Source of the DNA: Vibrio fluminensis
Lineage (GTDB): Bacteria; Pseudomonadota; Gammaproteobacteria; Enterobacterales; Vibrionaceae
DNA length: 64,000 nt
Reading direction: 5' to 3'
NCBI RefSeq assembly: GCF_015278125.1
Contig: NZ_JADILO010000010.1
Location: 1 to 64,000, forward strand
Of the stretch, positions 43,855 to 52,660 are shown piece by piece; the stretch's first letter is position 1, and the number at the start of each line of letters is the position of its first letter. Position numbers and translations under genes: made by a program. The notes under the pieces were generated by a model. It saw nothing but the letters and a program-made list of their open reading frames with translations. It was not told the DNA's origin and made no database searches.

Positions 43855-45546
43855 ATGATCAAACAACAAATCTATACCAAAGTGGCGCAACTATACGGCG
43901 AGGCGCAAGCTGAGTCGATTACTGCTGATATTCTAGCGCTGGTTGAAAAATGGCGTGGTAAAGCGCCGCAATATCCTAACTGGGTAGACCAAACTAGCTC
44001 ATACCTAATCACCTACGGCGATAGCTTCCGCAGTGACAACGAGCCAACGCTACAAACGATGAAGCGTTTTTCTGATAAGTATCTAAAAGACGCCATCAGT
44101 AACATTCATATTCTGCCGATGTTCCCGTATACGTCAGACGATGGTTTTAGCGTTGTTGATTACCGCAAAGTGGACGAGAACCTAGGTGATTGGGCAGAGT
44201 TAAACGCATTAGCTGAAAACTTTGATTTGATGTACGACTGCGTGATCAACCACATTTCGCAAAGCAGTGATTGGTTCCAACGTTTCCTCGCGGGTGATGA
44301 AGCTTACCAAGACTACTTTGTTGTATCAGACCCTGCATTGGATTACTCAAGCGTTACTCGTCCTCGTGCGCTGCCGTTGCTGGCCCCATTTACCAAAGCC
44401 AATGGTGAAACTGCTCACGTTTGGACGACGTTCTCAGATGACCAAATTGACATTAACTTCCACTCGCCAAAAGTGTTGTTAGAGAGTATTGATATCTTGT
44501 TGATGTATGCGGCTAACGGTGGTCGTTCAATTCGTCTTGATGCTATTGGTTTTATTTGGAAAGTGCTGAATACCAGCTGTATTCACTTGCCGGAGGCGCA
44601 TGAGATCATCAAGTTATGGCGTATTGTGTTAGACGAAGTGATGCCGGGTAGCTTACTCATTACGGAAACTAACGTACCGCACAAAGAGAATATCTCTTAC
44701 TTTGGCAACGGCGATGAAGCGCACATGGTGTATCAGTTCCCACTGCCGCCACTGACGTTACATGCGTTTCTATGCCAAGACAGCCAAGTTTTAACGCAAT
44801 GGGCAAAAGGTTTAACGGCAGAAGCGATGGCATCGCTTGAAGAAGGGCGTAAGACGACCTACTTCAACTTCTTAGCTAGCCATGATGGTATTGGTGTTCG
44901 CCCAACGGAAGGCATTTTAACCAACCAAGATCGCCAAATGATGTGCGAGCAAGTCGAGCGTAAAGGCGGTCGCGTTAACTACAAGCACAATGGTGATGGT
45001 ACCCAATCGCCATACGAGTTAAATATTAACTACCTAAGTGCAATCACTGAGCCTGAAGATGATGTAGCGACCAAGGCAAACAAATTCCTCGCTGCGCAAG
45101 CGATTCTACTTTCGTTTGTCGGTGTGCCTGCGGTTTACTATCACAGCCTATTGGGTAGTGAGAACGACGTGCAAGGTATGGTGGAGTCTGGAATTAACCG
45201 TCGCATCAACCGTGAGAAGTTTGAGCTTGAGCAATTAGAAACGGAACTGGCAGAAGAGGGCTCATTGCGTCATCGAATTTATAACGAGATGATTCGCCTA
45301 CTGTCTCTGCGTAAGCAGCAACAAGCGTTTGCTCCAACCTCGCAGCAACAAGTGCTAGAGCTATCGCCACAGCTATTTGGCTTGCAGCGCGGTGAAGGTG
45401 ACGAGGCGATTCGCTTTGTGGTTAACCTATCAGAGGCAGCGCAAGACGTTACTTTAGTAGCTGGTGGGCGTGACCTAGTGTCAGGTGACACGTTCGATGC
45501 ACAATTTACTCTAAACCCATATCAATTTGTTTGGCTAGCAAACTAA
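43855..45546 (+). CDS. GH13 subfamily 18 phosphorylase (sucrose/glucosylglycerate phosphorylase-like)
   Basis: A 563-residue GH13 enzyme. Key residues are the nucleophile D229 in RSIRLDAIGF, the acid/base E271 in LLITETNVPH and D343 in FLASHDGIG. The ETNVPHKENISYFGNGDEAHMVYQFPLPPLTLHA segment is typical of GH13_18, a subfamily of sucrose, sucrose-6-phosphate and glucosylglycerate phosphorylases (such as E. coli YcjM). It would release glucose-1-phosphate. AGGAA precedes the ATG at 43855. The context with mannosylglycerate-type genes favours glucosylglycerate as substrate; this is inference. Confidence 0.88.
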   Translation: MIKQQIYTKVAQLYGEAQAESITADILALVEKWRGKAPQYPNWVDQTSSYLITYGDSFRSDNEPTLQTMKRFSDKYLKDAISNIHILPMFPYTSDDGFSVVDYRKVDENLGDWAELNALAENFDLMYDCVINHISQSSDWFQRFLAGDEAYQDYFVVSDPALDYSSVTRPRALPLLAPFTKANGETAHVWTTFSDDQIDINFHSPKVLLESIDILLMYAANGGRSIRLDAIGFIWKVLNTSCIHLPEAHEIIKLWRIVLDEVMPGSLLITETNVPHKENISYFGNGDEAHMVYQFPLPPLTLHAFLCQDSQVLTQWAKGLTAEAMASLEEGRKTTYFNFLASHDGIGVRPTEGILTNQDRQMMCEQVERKGGRVNYKHNGDGTQSPYELNINYLSAITEPEDDVATKANKFLAAQAILLSFVGVPAVYYHSLLGSENDVQGMVESGINRRINREKFELEQLETELAEEGSLRHRIYNEMIRLLSLRKQQQAFAPTSQQQVLELSPQLFGLQRGEGDEAIRFVVNLSEAAQDVTLVAGGRDLVSGDTFDAQFTLNPYQFVWLAN

Positions 45547-45558
45547 TAGGAGCCGCAG

Positions 45559-46164
45559 ATGAAATTAGCACAACTTACTTCTGAAAACTTGATCATGCTT
45601 GATGCGGTGTTTGCTGACCGTTTCGAGGCGATTAATGCGCTAACCGACCGAATTGATCAAGCCGGTAAACTGACTAATCGCCAACAGTTCTTAGATGCTG
45701 TCCTGCTGCGTGAAGAAGAAGGACCAACCGCATTAGGTGAGTACCTAGCGGTGCCACACGGTAAGTCTATCGCCGTTACCGAGCCCTTATTTGCCTGCGC
45801 GTTTGTTAAAGATGAACTGCAATGGCAAGGTCTTGATGGTGATGAGCCAGTCAACATGATCTTTCTATTGGCGATTCCGCCAGCCGAAGCTGGTTCAACT
45901 CACATGGAAGTGCTGACCACGCTAACTTCTTCATTGGTAGAGGATGAGTTCCGTGAAGCCTTGCTACAAGCAAAAACGACCGAGGAAGTGATGGCGCTGT
46001 TCGGTGCCGGCGAAGAGGAGCCGCAGCCAACAGAAACAGAGCAACCAAGTGAGCAACAAGAGTTTGCTCAGTCAGAAATGGCGCGTGATATTAGTGCTAA
46101 GGCGTATCCGTTAGTGTTGGGTGTGGGTTTGGCGGTGTCGGTCCTACTATTCCTGATGCTCTAA
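45559..46164 (+). CDS. PTS fructose-type EIIA with C-terminal membrane helix
   Basis: A 201-residue protein. Residues 1-150 are a fructose/mannitol-type EIIA with phospho-His H67 in AVPHGKS, closely like the EIIA domain of MngA at 25276. A Glu/Gln-rich linker (about 152-177) leads to a single C-terminal membrane helix (about 184-201; PLVLGVGLAVSVLLFLML) that ends the protein. EIIA proteins are normally soluble, so the anchor is unusual. It lies 12 bases after the GH13 gene and should phosphorylate the EIIBC encoded first in this operon. Confidence 0.9.
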   Translation: MKLAQLTSENLIMLDAVFADRFEAINALTDRIDQAGKLTNRQQFLDAVLLREEEGPTALGEYLAVPHGKSIAVTEPLFACAFVKDELQWQGLDGDEPVNMIFLLAIPPAEAGSTHMEVLTTLTSSLVEDEFREALLQAKTTEEVMALFGAGEEEPQPTETEQPSEQQEFAQSEMARDISAKAYPLVLGVGLAVSVLLFLML

Positions 46165-46184
46165 ATACTCGTCCTATTTGCCTC

Positions 46185-46570
46185 TGTAGCGTTGTTGACT
46201 GGCACTCGAAAACCTCATCGCATAGTGGACCTATGCTCAGAGGCTTTTCTCGCTGGTCGCCTAGCTACAGCGGCAACTAGTTAGAGTATTACCCGTGTAC
46301 GTACGGATTGCGCACTAGAACATTTCTGATTTGTCTTTGTAGTGTTGTTGACTGGCATTCGAAAACCTCATCACATAGTGGACCTATGCTCAGAGGCTTT
46401 TCTCGCTGGTCGCCTAGCTACAGAGGCAACTAGTTAGAGTATTACCCGTGTACGCGCGGATTGCGCGCACTAGAACATTTCTGATTTGTTTCTGTAGCGT
46501 TGTTGACTGGCACTCGAAAACCTCATCACATAGTAGAACTATGCTCAGAGGCTTTTCTCACTGGTCGCTT
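46185..46570 (+). repeat. Tandem repeat, about 2.5 units of 153-155 bp
   Basis: Units begin at 46185, 46338 and 46493 with TGTAG(C/T)GTTGTTGACTGG; the third is cut off near 46570. Each unit contains a self-complementary core: GAAAACCTC pairs with GAGGCTTTTC around an inner GCATAG/CTATGC stem. No ORF or transposase is present. A 63-residue ORF across the last unit (46448-46639) is considered spurious. The pattern differs from a CRISPR array because there are no unique spacers. Confidence 0.8.
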
Positions 46571-46977
46571 CCCCCCAAGACAGTCATCCTCGCGCGAGCG
46601 GGGATCTTTCTTTTAATTAATAATCAATGCTTTAGATAGCGACAATCAAGCTTCCTCTTTTCTTAGAAATTGTAGGCTAAAGTGCAGAGTAGAATTTGTA
46701 CTTTTTTTAGCGATTGAATCCTTACTCTCTTCCTATTTGTTGTATATACTTTGCCGCTGTAAATTTAAGTAAACCCTAGAGTTTACTTTGTTTTAGTGAC
46801 GAGATATGATGCTGATCACTTAGGTGAGAGTGCTTAAAATAACAACAATTCCTACCCGTCTCTCATAATACAGAGGTGCTTTATCTTCCTGATAAAGCTT
46901 GTATTAATTTTGGCTAAGACTAAACCGACCAACGCTGTCAGTAAGGTTTATATCGCCACGCATTTCGATATTTATTA
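46571..46977. other. Intergenic region before the envelope operon
   Basis: It contains a GTCATCCTCGCGCGAGCGGGGATC-type short palindrome (about 46576-46600) and a perfect AAGTAAAC-cctaga-GTTTACTT inverted repeat (46767-46788), about 190 bp before the first gene. The latter may be an operator. No ORF of merit. Confidence 0.45.
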
Positions 46978-47775
46978 ATGAAATTACGCTCGTTGTTATT
47001 TGCAACATCTTTTGTATTTGCTGCCGGAGCAAATGCTGAATCCTTCTCTTTACCGATCTGGAAAGAAGAAGCAGAGGCCCTTGGCTATGAACTACCAAAA
47101 GCTTTCGGTCTCAACTTAAGTTACATGAGCCTGGAGCAGGGGATTAATGTTGATTCAATAGTAATCAAAGGGCTAGAAAAACTAGTAATTGAGGCAGAAC
47201 CAGGAAAGCAAGTAACTGATGTTATTACTTTACGTGCTGATATGTGGCTATTCCCATTTCTTAATCTTTATGCGTTAGTGGGTAAGCTTGAAGGCTACTC
47301 TGAAACCAACGTTAATATGACAGTTGACTTCGGTCCTTTTGGCGATAAAAAAATCGACTTGGGTAAATTTCGCCTAGATCTGGATGGTGATATAAAAGGT
47401 GCTGGATTTGTTCTAGCTGGGGGATATGACCAGTGGTTTGCCTTGGTTGATGCTAGTTACACTCAAACAAAACTTACAGTTATCGATGGTTCGATTGACG
47501 CTTATGTAGTGTCTCCGCGAGTCGGATATGATTTCAATCAACACGGTTTGCCATTGCGTCTATGGGTTGGGGCAATGTATCAAGATGTTGAACAGGAACT
47601 TTCAGGAACTCTGACTGGTATTCCTATTCAATTTGAAGTTAAACAAAGCCTCGCTTCAGAATGGAACACCATTGCCGGTATGCAGTATCAGATTAATGAG
47701 AGTTTGTATTTGCTCGGTGAAATGGGCTTTGGTGAACGTGAAAGCCTGTTCTTCTCATTGGATTACCGCTTTTAA
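46978..47775 (+). CDS. Small outer-membrane beta-barrel protein
   Basis: A 265-residue protein with a signal peptide (MKLRSLLFATSFVFAAGANA, about 1-20) and amphipathic beta strands throughout, ending in SLDYRF with a terminal aromatic, as outer-membrane barrels do. I do not recognise the family. No strong ribosome binding site precedes the ATG. It is first of three genes with close spacing (12 bases to the next). Confidence 0.8.
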   Translation: MKLRSLLFATSFVFAAGANAESFSLPIWKEEAEALGYELPKAFGLNLSYMSLEQGINVDSIVIKGLEKLVIEAEPGKQVTDVITLRADMWLFPFLNLYALVGKLEGYSETNVNMTVDFGPFGDKKIDLGKFRLDLDGDIKGAGFVLAGGYDQWFALVDASYTQTKLTVIDGSIDAYVVSPRVGYDFNQHGLPLRLWVGAMYQDVEQELSGTLTGIPIQFEVKQSLASEWNTIAGMQYQINESLYLLGEMGFGERESLFFSLDYRF

Positions 47776-47787
47776 GGAGCCGTGGTA

Positions 47788-48906
47788 ATGAAAGCTGTTT
47801 GTATTGCTGTGTGTACTTCGGTTTTTGTTGTATCACCAGTCTTTGCTCAAGAAGAGCAAAGCTGGATGGATGAGCTACTGACTAAGCTAGGTTCAAGCGA
47901 AACAGTTGATGAATCAAAGCTAATCGACTGGGGCGTGTTACCAGGGCCATTTGTAAACCCTGAACAAGGTTTTGGTATCGGTGTCGCTGCAGTTGGTCTT
48001 TATACCCCTTATGATTGGCAAAAGGGCGATCCTTATTCGACGTTAACCGTCACCTCCTATGGTTCCACCTCCGGCTCTTATGGCCTCGGGGTAAACAATC
48101 GTACTTATCTCAATAGCGATAAGGTTCGCCTACTTGGTGAAGCGTGGATTAGCCATACGCCAGGTTACTATTGGGGTATTGGCGCACGTGCTGCGGAAAA
48201 TGACAGCAGAAAAGTGCAGTATGAAGCGCAGCGCTTACAGTTCAATCCCAAGCTTGCGGTTGAAGTGTTACCCAATACTTACCTTAAAGCGGGTTGGCAA
48301 TGGCAATCCTATAGCGAGTTAAAAGGCGTTGATGGCGATATTCTGCCGACAGAAATGCAAGATGCGACTTCGAGCGGCAGCGTGATTGGTTTGGAATACG
48401 ATACACGCGACTTTGAGCCTAATCCTATGCATGGTCAGTTTATTGATATCGAATGGACGGCAAACCGCGAAAGCCTTGGCAGTGACAGCAACTATGACAA
48501 TTTGATTGCTAACATTCGCCATTATCAGCCGTGGTCTGAGTCGACCATTATCGCAATGGAAGTGTATTCCCAATCGATTATTGGTGAAGCGCCTTGGTTT
48601 GATTACGCGCAGCTTGGTGATGATCAACGCATGCGTGGTTACTATCAGGGGCAGTATCGCGATAAACACCAACTTTCCACCCAAGTCGAAGTGCGCCATA
48701 CCATTTCTGGTCGTCATGGTGTGGTGACGTGGTTGGGCATGGGCAATGTTGCGCCAACATATGGTGAGTTATTTGAGAGCGATTGGCTGCCAAGTGTTGG
48801 TGTTGGCTATCGTTTTGCCTTTAAGGCGCGCATCAATGTGCGAGTCGATTTTGCGGTCGGTAAAGAGAGTACGGGTTTTTACTTCCAAATTAACGAAGCA
48901 TTCTAG
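47788..48906 (+). CDS. BamA/TamA-type outer-membrane barrel without obvious POTRA domains
   Basis: A 372-residue protein: signal peptide (about 1-20, ending VFA), a short region, then a 16-strand-type barrel of the surface-antigen (Bac_surface_Ag) family (GVIGLEYDTRDFEPNPMHGQFIDIEW; GDDQRMRGYYQGQYRDKHQLSTQVEVRH). RMRGY corresponds to the VRGF/Y motif of the family, and the C-terminus is the barrel strand ending EAF. There is no room for POTRA repeats. AAGGAG precedes the ATG at 47788. It may be an assembly or transport barrel; the substrate is unknown. Confidence 0.85.
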   Translation: MKAVCIAVCTSVFVVSPVFAQEEQSWMDELLTKLGSSETVDESKLIDWGVLPGPFVNPEQGFGIGVAAVGLYTPYDWQKGDPYSTLTVTSYGSTSGSYGLGVNNRTYLNSDKVRLLGEAWISHTPGYYWGIGARAAENDSRKVQYEAQRLQFNPKLAVEVLPNTYLKAGWQWQSYSELKGVDGDILPTEMQDATSSGSVIGLEYDTRDFEPNPMHGQFIDIEWTANRESLGSDSNYDNLIANIRHYQPWSESTIIAMEVYSQSIIGEAPWFDYAQLGDDQRMRGYYQGQYRDKHQLSTQVEVRHTISGRHGVVTWLGMGNVAPTYGELFESDWLPSVGVGYRFAFKARINVRVDFAVGKESTGFYFQINEAF

Positions 48907-48918
48907 AGGTGGTGAGTG

Positions 48919-49977
48919 ATGAAAATAGCGATTTTAGCGTTGAGCTTGGTGGCTGGACTCGCACAAGCTCAATCTCTTAAAGCACCGGTCGGCGTTAGAC
49001 CTTGTTGTGCTTTTGGTATGGATCTTAAGGCGCAACTTGGCCGTGTTCCTGTGCCCTTTTTCTCTCTTGAAAACATCCTAGCTGCTGATGAAGTGGGGAT
49101 ACACAAATACAATGACGGTAGCGAATCAGTTTCTGGCAGTTTGCTTGGGCTTAATGATGAAGTGAATGGAATTGTTTTCACTAAGCAGGGCGGCTTTATT
49201 GATACCGCTCATGTGCGCGATACGGCAGACTACACTTACTATCTCTATCAGCTTAACCGTCACTATCTCGGCTCTGATGCCGAGGTTAGTCTGCCAGCGG
49301 AACTGCGAGTGCGAACGCTTCGGTGGAGCAAGCAGGATACGGTATTAACCGAACCGCAGCGTCTACAATACAGCGCGCAAGCTGCCGCACTTATGGCTTA
49401 TCGGCTTGCCCAGTGGCATGAAATTGCACAGTGGTTTGGTATGGTTTCAGTGACGGGGTTTAAAGAATACGCCTCGGCATTTTCTTCCGAAGATCTTTAT
49501 TCAAACATGCTTGGGGCAATGTTAGCGCGAGATATTTTACTCAAGCAGCCGGACGCCTGCCCAGAGGGTTTCGCTCAAGCGATGGACAGTGTTTTTCAGC
49601 AAGCGTTAGAGGCGCTAGAAGCGCAACCTAAAGCGGTGACCCGTGACGTTATGCAGCAGCTAGACGGTGTTTGGTGGGATAGCAGTCGCCGCTTGCCAGA
49701 TAAGTGGGTGGTACTGTTTCGTGACTACCATTTAGGTCTAGAGCTCAAACCTAACTATCCAACCGCCAATCAAGCGTTGAGCCTTGATTCTTATTTTTCC
49801 AACCAGCAATCGATAGAAGATTGGGTGGAGCTTGAATTGCATGCCAGTATAAAAGAGACATCATTCGCTGAGTTACCTCAAGCTTTAACCGCTATGCCGA
49901 GTTGGCGTGCAAAGCAGTTCCAGATGATCGCGGATTTTGCTCGCCAGAGCGATCAAAACACTCATCCTCATCGGTGA
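48919..49977 (+). CDS. DUF4056 family exported protein
   Basis: A 352-residue protein with a signal peptide (about 1-18, MKIAILALSLVAGLAQAQ) and the DUF4056 features VGVRPCCAFGMDLKAQLGRVPVPFF and GFIDTAHVRDTADYTYYLY. The start is ATG at 48919, set by GAGGTGG. It follows the BamA-like gene by 12 bases, so the three envelope genes form one operon. DUF4056 has no established function; a periplasmic or outer-membrane-associated role is inferred. Confidence 0.85.
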   Translation: MKIAILALSLVAGLAQAQSLKAPVGVRPCCAFGMDLKAQLGRVPVPFFSLENILAADEVGIHKYNDGSESVSGSLLGLNDEVNGIVFTKQGGFIDTAHVRDTADYTYYLYQLNRHYLGSDAEVSLPAELRVRTLRWSKQDTVLTEPQRLQYSAQAAALMAYRLAQWHEIAQWFGMVSVTGFKEYASAFSSEDLYSNMLGAMLARDILLKQPDACPEGFAQAMDSVFQQALEALEAQPKAVTRDVMQQLDGVWWDSSRRLPDKWVVLFRDYHLGLELKPNYPTANQALSLDSYFSNQQSIEDWVELELHASIKETSFAELPQALTAMPSWRAKQFQMIADFARQSDQNTHPHR

Positions 49978-49988
49978 TGAATGTAGTA

Positions 49989-50014
49989 AAGCCTTTGGCG
50001 CAGACCAAAGGCTT
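49989..50014. terminator. Hairpin between convergent genes
   Basis: AAGCCTTTGG (49989-49998) pairs perfectly with CCAAAGGCTT (50005-50014) after the DUF4056 stop. The T run is weak on both strands. Confidence 0.65.
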
Positions 50015-50033
50015 AATGCTCGTGTTTCTAGCT

Positions 50034-50780
50034 TTAGTAGAGATGCTCAAACTCTGTGATGCGTTTTTTACCTCGTAGCAATAAGAAGTTTAAGAAACGA
50101 CTCGTGCTAGAGGTGATGATTTTTTCTTCATCGACATTATATTTTGTTAATAGTGCGATCGCATGATCCAATCTACCGATATCTTCGCAGAAGTGGGCAT
50201 CTGAGCCAGTAGTAAAATAAACGCCGATTTCTGCACCAATACGTGCAATTTCATCACATCTCACTTCGCTGCCTTGACGGCTCTCCCCCAATAGCGATGA
50301 GTTGTTTATCTCTATTGCGACATTGTGCTCTTTCGCGCAGCGTAATACTCGTTCGATATCAAAAGGGAAATTAGGATTACCGATGTGGCTGATTGCATCC
50401 GCGCGCCCACTTTGGATTAGGTTCATCAACGCTTCGGTGTGAGTTTCAGGATTGGCTGGGTGAAAAACAGGTTCGTGGAAACCGACCATTAGCCAATCTA
50501 AATAGGAATCTGAATCTAAAGGCAGATCAATGTCGCCATCGGTGTTTAGAAGATTAGCTTCGACTCCTTTGATAATCCCAACATTAGATAAGAAGCGAGG
50601 GATCACTCTTTGATTGGTGAAGTACCAATAGTGAGGCGCACCGGGCATGCGAGGGCCGTGGTCGGTATTGCAGAGAAGCTTTAAGCCTTTGCGCTGCGCG
50701 GCTTCTGCGTTTTCAATAATGGTGCTGTATGCGTGACCACTAGCCAGTGTATGGGTATGAGTATCAACCACTATGTCCAT
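50034..50780 (-). CDS. PHP-domain phosphoesterase (YcdX-like)
   Basis: A 248-residue metal-dependent phosphoesterase of the PHP family. The metal-binding motifs are VDTHTHT (H8, H10), NTDHGP, VEANLL, DAISHIGNP and TGSDAHF. The length and sequence match E. coli YcdX. GGGAGGGAAGA precedes the ATG at 50780; a longer frame to 50861 is unlikely. The substrate in the cell is not known. Confidence 0.92.
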   Translation of the reverse strand: MDIVVDTHTHTLASGHAYSTIIENAEAAQRKGLKLLCNTDHGPRMPGAPHYWYFTNQRVIPRFLSNVGIIKGVEANLLNTDGDIDLPLDSDSYLDWLMVGFHEPVFHPANPETHTEALMNLIQSGRADAISHIGNPNFPFDIERVLRCAKEHNVAIEINNSSLLGESRQGSEVRCDEIARIGAEIGVYFTTGSDAHFCEDIGRLDHAIALLTKYNVDEEKIITSSTSRFLNFLLLRGKKRITEFEHLY

Positions 50781-51122
50781 TCTTCCCTCCCGAAAAATGC
50801 AAAGCAACGGTTCGAGTAGAGTTGAGGAAGACTCGTGAACAGTTGCAAAGAATATGCTCAAGCCGCGCTAGAACGTTTGAGCAATACTACAGAAATGTTC
50901 AAATATTCTGCGATTTAACTCACGCTGTTGCAAGTAAATCCATATCAAAAAAGAGGTCAATTTTAGCAATATATGTTTCCTCTTTGACCAAATTTATAAT
51001 CGTTAATGAAAGCGATAATTTTACTATCCAGCTAGCAAAAAAATTTTTAAACTCGCGCCGTCTTTTTCAGACTTTGTTCGTCTAAGTAGTTAGACGATGA
51101 TTAACTTTGCGTAATTGAATAA
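50781..51122. other. 342-bp divergent intergenic region
   Basis: Contains GCTCAA/TTGAGC (about 50857-50882) and AAAGAGG/CCTCTTT (about 50950-50986) stems, A/T-rich promoter sequence and no convincing gene. A 112-residue plus-strand ORF here (50747-51085) is considered spurious. Confidence 0.45.
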
Positions 51123-52631
51123 ATGAAAAACACCCCAGAAACTTTGGAACAGATTAAACCTTTGCTTTCTCAACATCTTATTGAAGATGTTTGTGAATGG
51201 GCAATCATGCATGGAGTTGCTTTTAAACAGTCGGATAATACCGCAAGGCACTGTCCGTTTAGCATTGCGCCAACCACATTAGAGCGCCACATGTATCAAC
51301 ATCTGTTAAAGGTGACCCCTTTAATCGCCAAGTTGATCAGCAATGTCTCTGAAGATCATCAGTTCTTGCGTCAATCATTAGCCAACATGTCACAAGCCGA
51401 GCCGTTTTTTGCTTTGTTGATGTCGATGCATCAGCAACTGCATGGTGCAATTGAACAAGCTGCGCAAACTGAAAATGAAGCTCGCTTATTGCTAGCGCCT
51501 GCGCGCGAGCCGCTACTGTTGATGCGCACTGATTTTATGGATGACCGCGAATTGGGCGCCAAAGTGATTGAGTTTAACGGTATTGCAGCTGGCATGGCGC
51601 CATTTGGACAACGTGCGACTGAGCTTCATCGCTATATTGAGCAGCAATGGCCGATGCAGTTCCAACAATGGTCTGTTGCTCAGGCCGCAACGCCAGCGGA
51701 TAACCTTGGTATGGAGCAGTTGGCGCTGGGTATTGCGACGGCGGCAAAGAGCATCAAACAAGAGTTTGCTGACGAAGGACGAGCGACGTTTTTGATGGTG
51801 GTTCAGCCAAACGAAGACAACGTTTATGATCAACATTTGTTGGAAGTCGCATTGCAACATCTTGGCGTGCGAACGGTGAGACGTACCTTTGCACAGCTCA
51901 GTTACCAGCTATCAAGCGGTGAAAATCAGCGCTTGATGCTGCAAGATGTTGGTGCGATTGATGCGGTGTATCTGCGCGCCGGTTATCAACATTCTGATTA
52001 CTGCGATCCTGAGATTGTTGAAGCGCACTGCTGCCATACTCTGAGCCAGACTCGCGTATTTATTGAGCAGCATAAAGTCGCAATGAACGCGACCATTAGT
52101 CAGCAATTGGCGACCAGTAAATCGATGCAAATGGTGCTGACTATGTTACCTGCTGAGCAATATTTGCGTTGGGGTTTAACCCTTGAAGAAGCGGAGCTGG
52201 TTAAAAGCGTGCTGGCGGAAATGAAGCCGGTAAACTTAGCCAATATCGAATGGTTTAACCGCCATGCTGATAAATCTCAGTGGGTACTAAAAAACCAAGG
52301 CGAGGGTGGTGGTCATTGTATTTTTGCCGATGACATCGGAGTCAAACTGGCGCAATTGAAACCGGAAGAGTATGACGCGTGGGCGTTGATGCAGCGCTTG
52401 TATCCCCATGATCGTGAAAAACCAACCGTCGCAATTCGTGATGCTAAGCAGATCATCGTGGATGACTTGATCAGTGAAATTGGTTTATTTACCGCGCACT
52501 ATAAAGGGCAACCAGTGACGGAATTTGATGGTTATGCTGGCTATTTAATTCGCAGCAAACCTGCGAGTGAGAACGAAGGTGGTATCCACAGTGGTAAAGG
52601 CATACTTGATTCGTTGATGCTGGTGGATTAA
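51123..52631 (+). CDS. Eukaryotic-type glutathione synthetase homologue
   Basis: A 502-residue ATP-grasp protein of the eukaryotic GSS type rather than bacterial GshB. Matches to the eukaryotic family include DQHLLEVALQHLGVRTVRRTFAQLS, the Gly-rich ATP loop SQWVLKNQGEGGGHCIF, and the C-terminal ISEIGLFTAHYKG followed by AGYLIRSKPASENEGGIHSGKGILD. The expected reaction joins gamma-glutamylcysteine and glycine. The loop reads KNQGEGGGHC where eukaryotes have KPQREGGGNN, so activity or acceptor may differ. It appears as a single gene, with a MITE-like repeat after it. Confidence 0.85.
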   Translation: MKNTPETLEQIKPLLSQHLIEDVCEWAIMHGVAFKQSDNTARHCPFSIAPTTLERHMYQHLLKVTPLIAKLISNVSEDHQFLRQSLANMSQAEPFFALLMSMHQQLHGAIEQAAQTENEARLLLAPAREPLLLMRTDFMDDRELGAKVIEFNGIAAGMAPFGQRATELHRYIEQQWPMQFQQWSVAQAATPADNLGMEQLALGIATAAKSIKQEFADEGRATFLMVVQPNEDNVYDQHLLEVALQHLGVRTVRRTFAQLSYQLSSGENQRLMLQDVGAIDAVYLRAGYQHSDYCDPEIVEAHCCHTLSQTRVFIEQHKVAMNATISQQLATSKSMQMVLTMLPAEQYLRWGLTLEEAELVKSVLAEMKPVNLANIEWFNRHADKSQWVLKNQGEGGGHCIFADDIGVKLAQLKPEEYDAWALMQRLYPHDREKPTVAIRDAKQIIVDDLISEIGLFTAHYKGQPVTEFDGYAGYLIRSKPASENEGGIHSGKGILDSLMLVD

Positions 52632-52660
52632 GCCGTTTTCAACTTCGCAAGTTGATGTTA

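Noticed and set aside
46185..46570. Tandem repeats considered as a CRISPR array or integron attC sites
   Set aside because: Whole units repeat without unique spacers, and the paired attC core sequences (RYYYAAC/GTTRRRY) are not at the unit ends.
46448..46639. 63-residue ORF across the third tandem unit
   Set aside because: It is translated repeat joined to a short dispersed palindrome; no homology or ribosome binding site.
50747..51085. 112-residue plus-strand ORF
   Set aside because: It starts inside the antisense of the PHP gene, has no good ribosome binding site and no recognisable fold.
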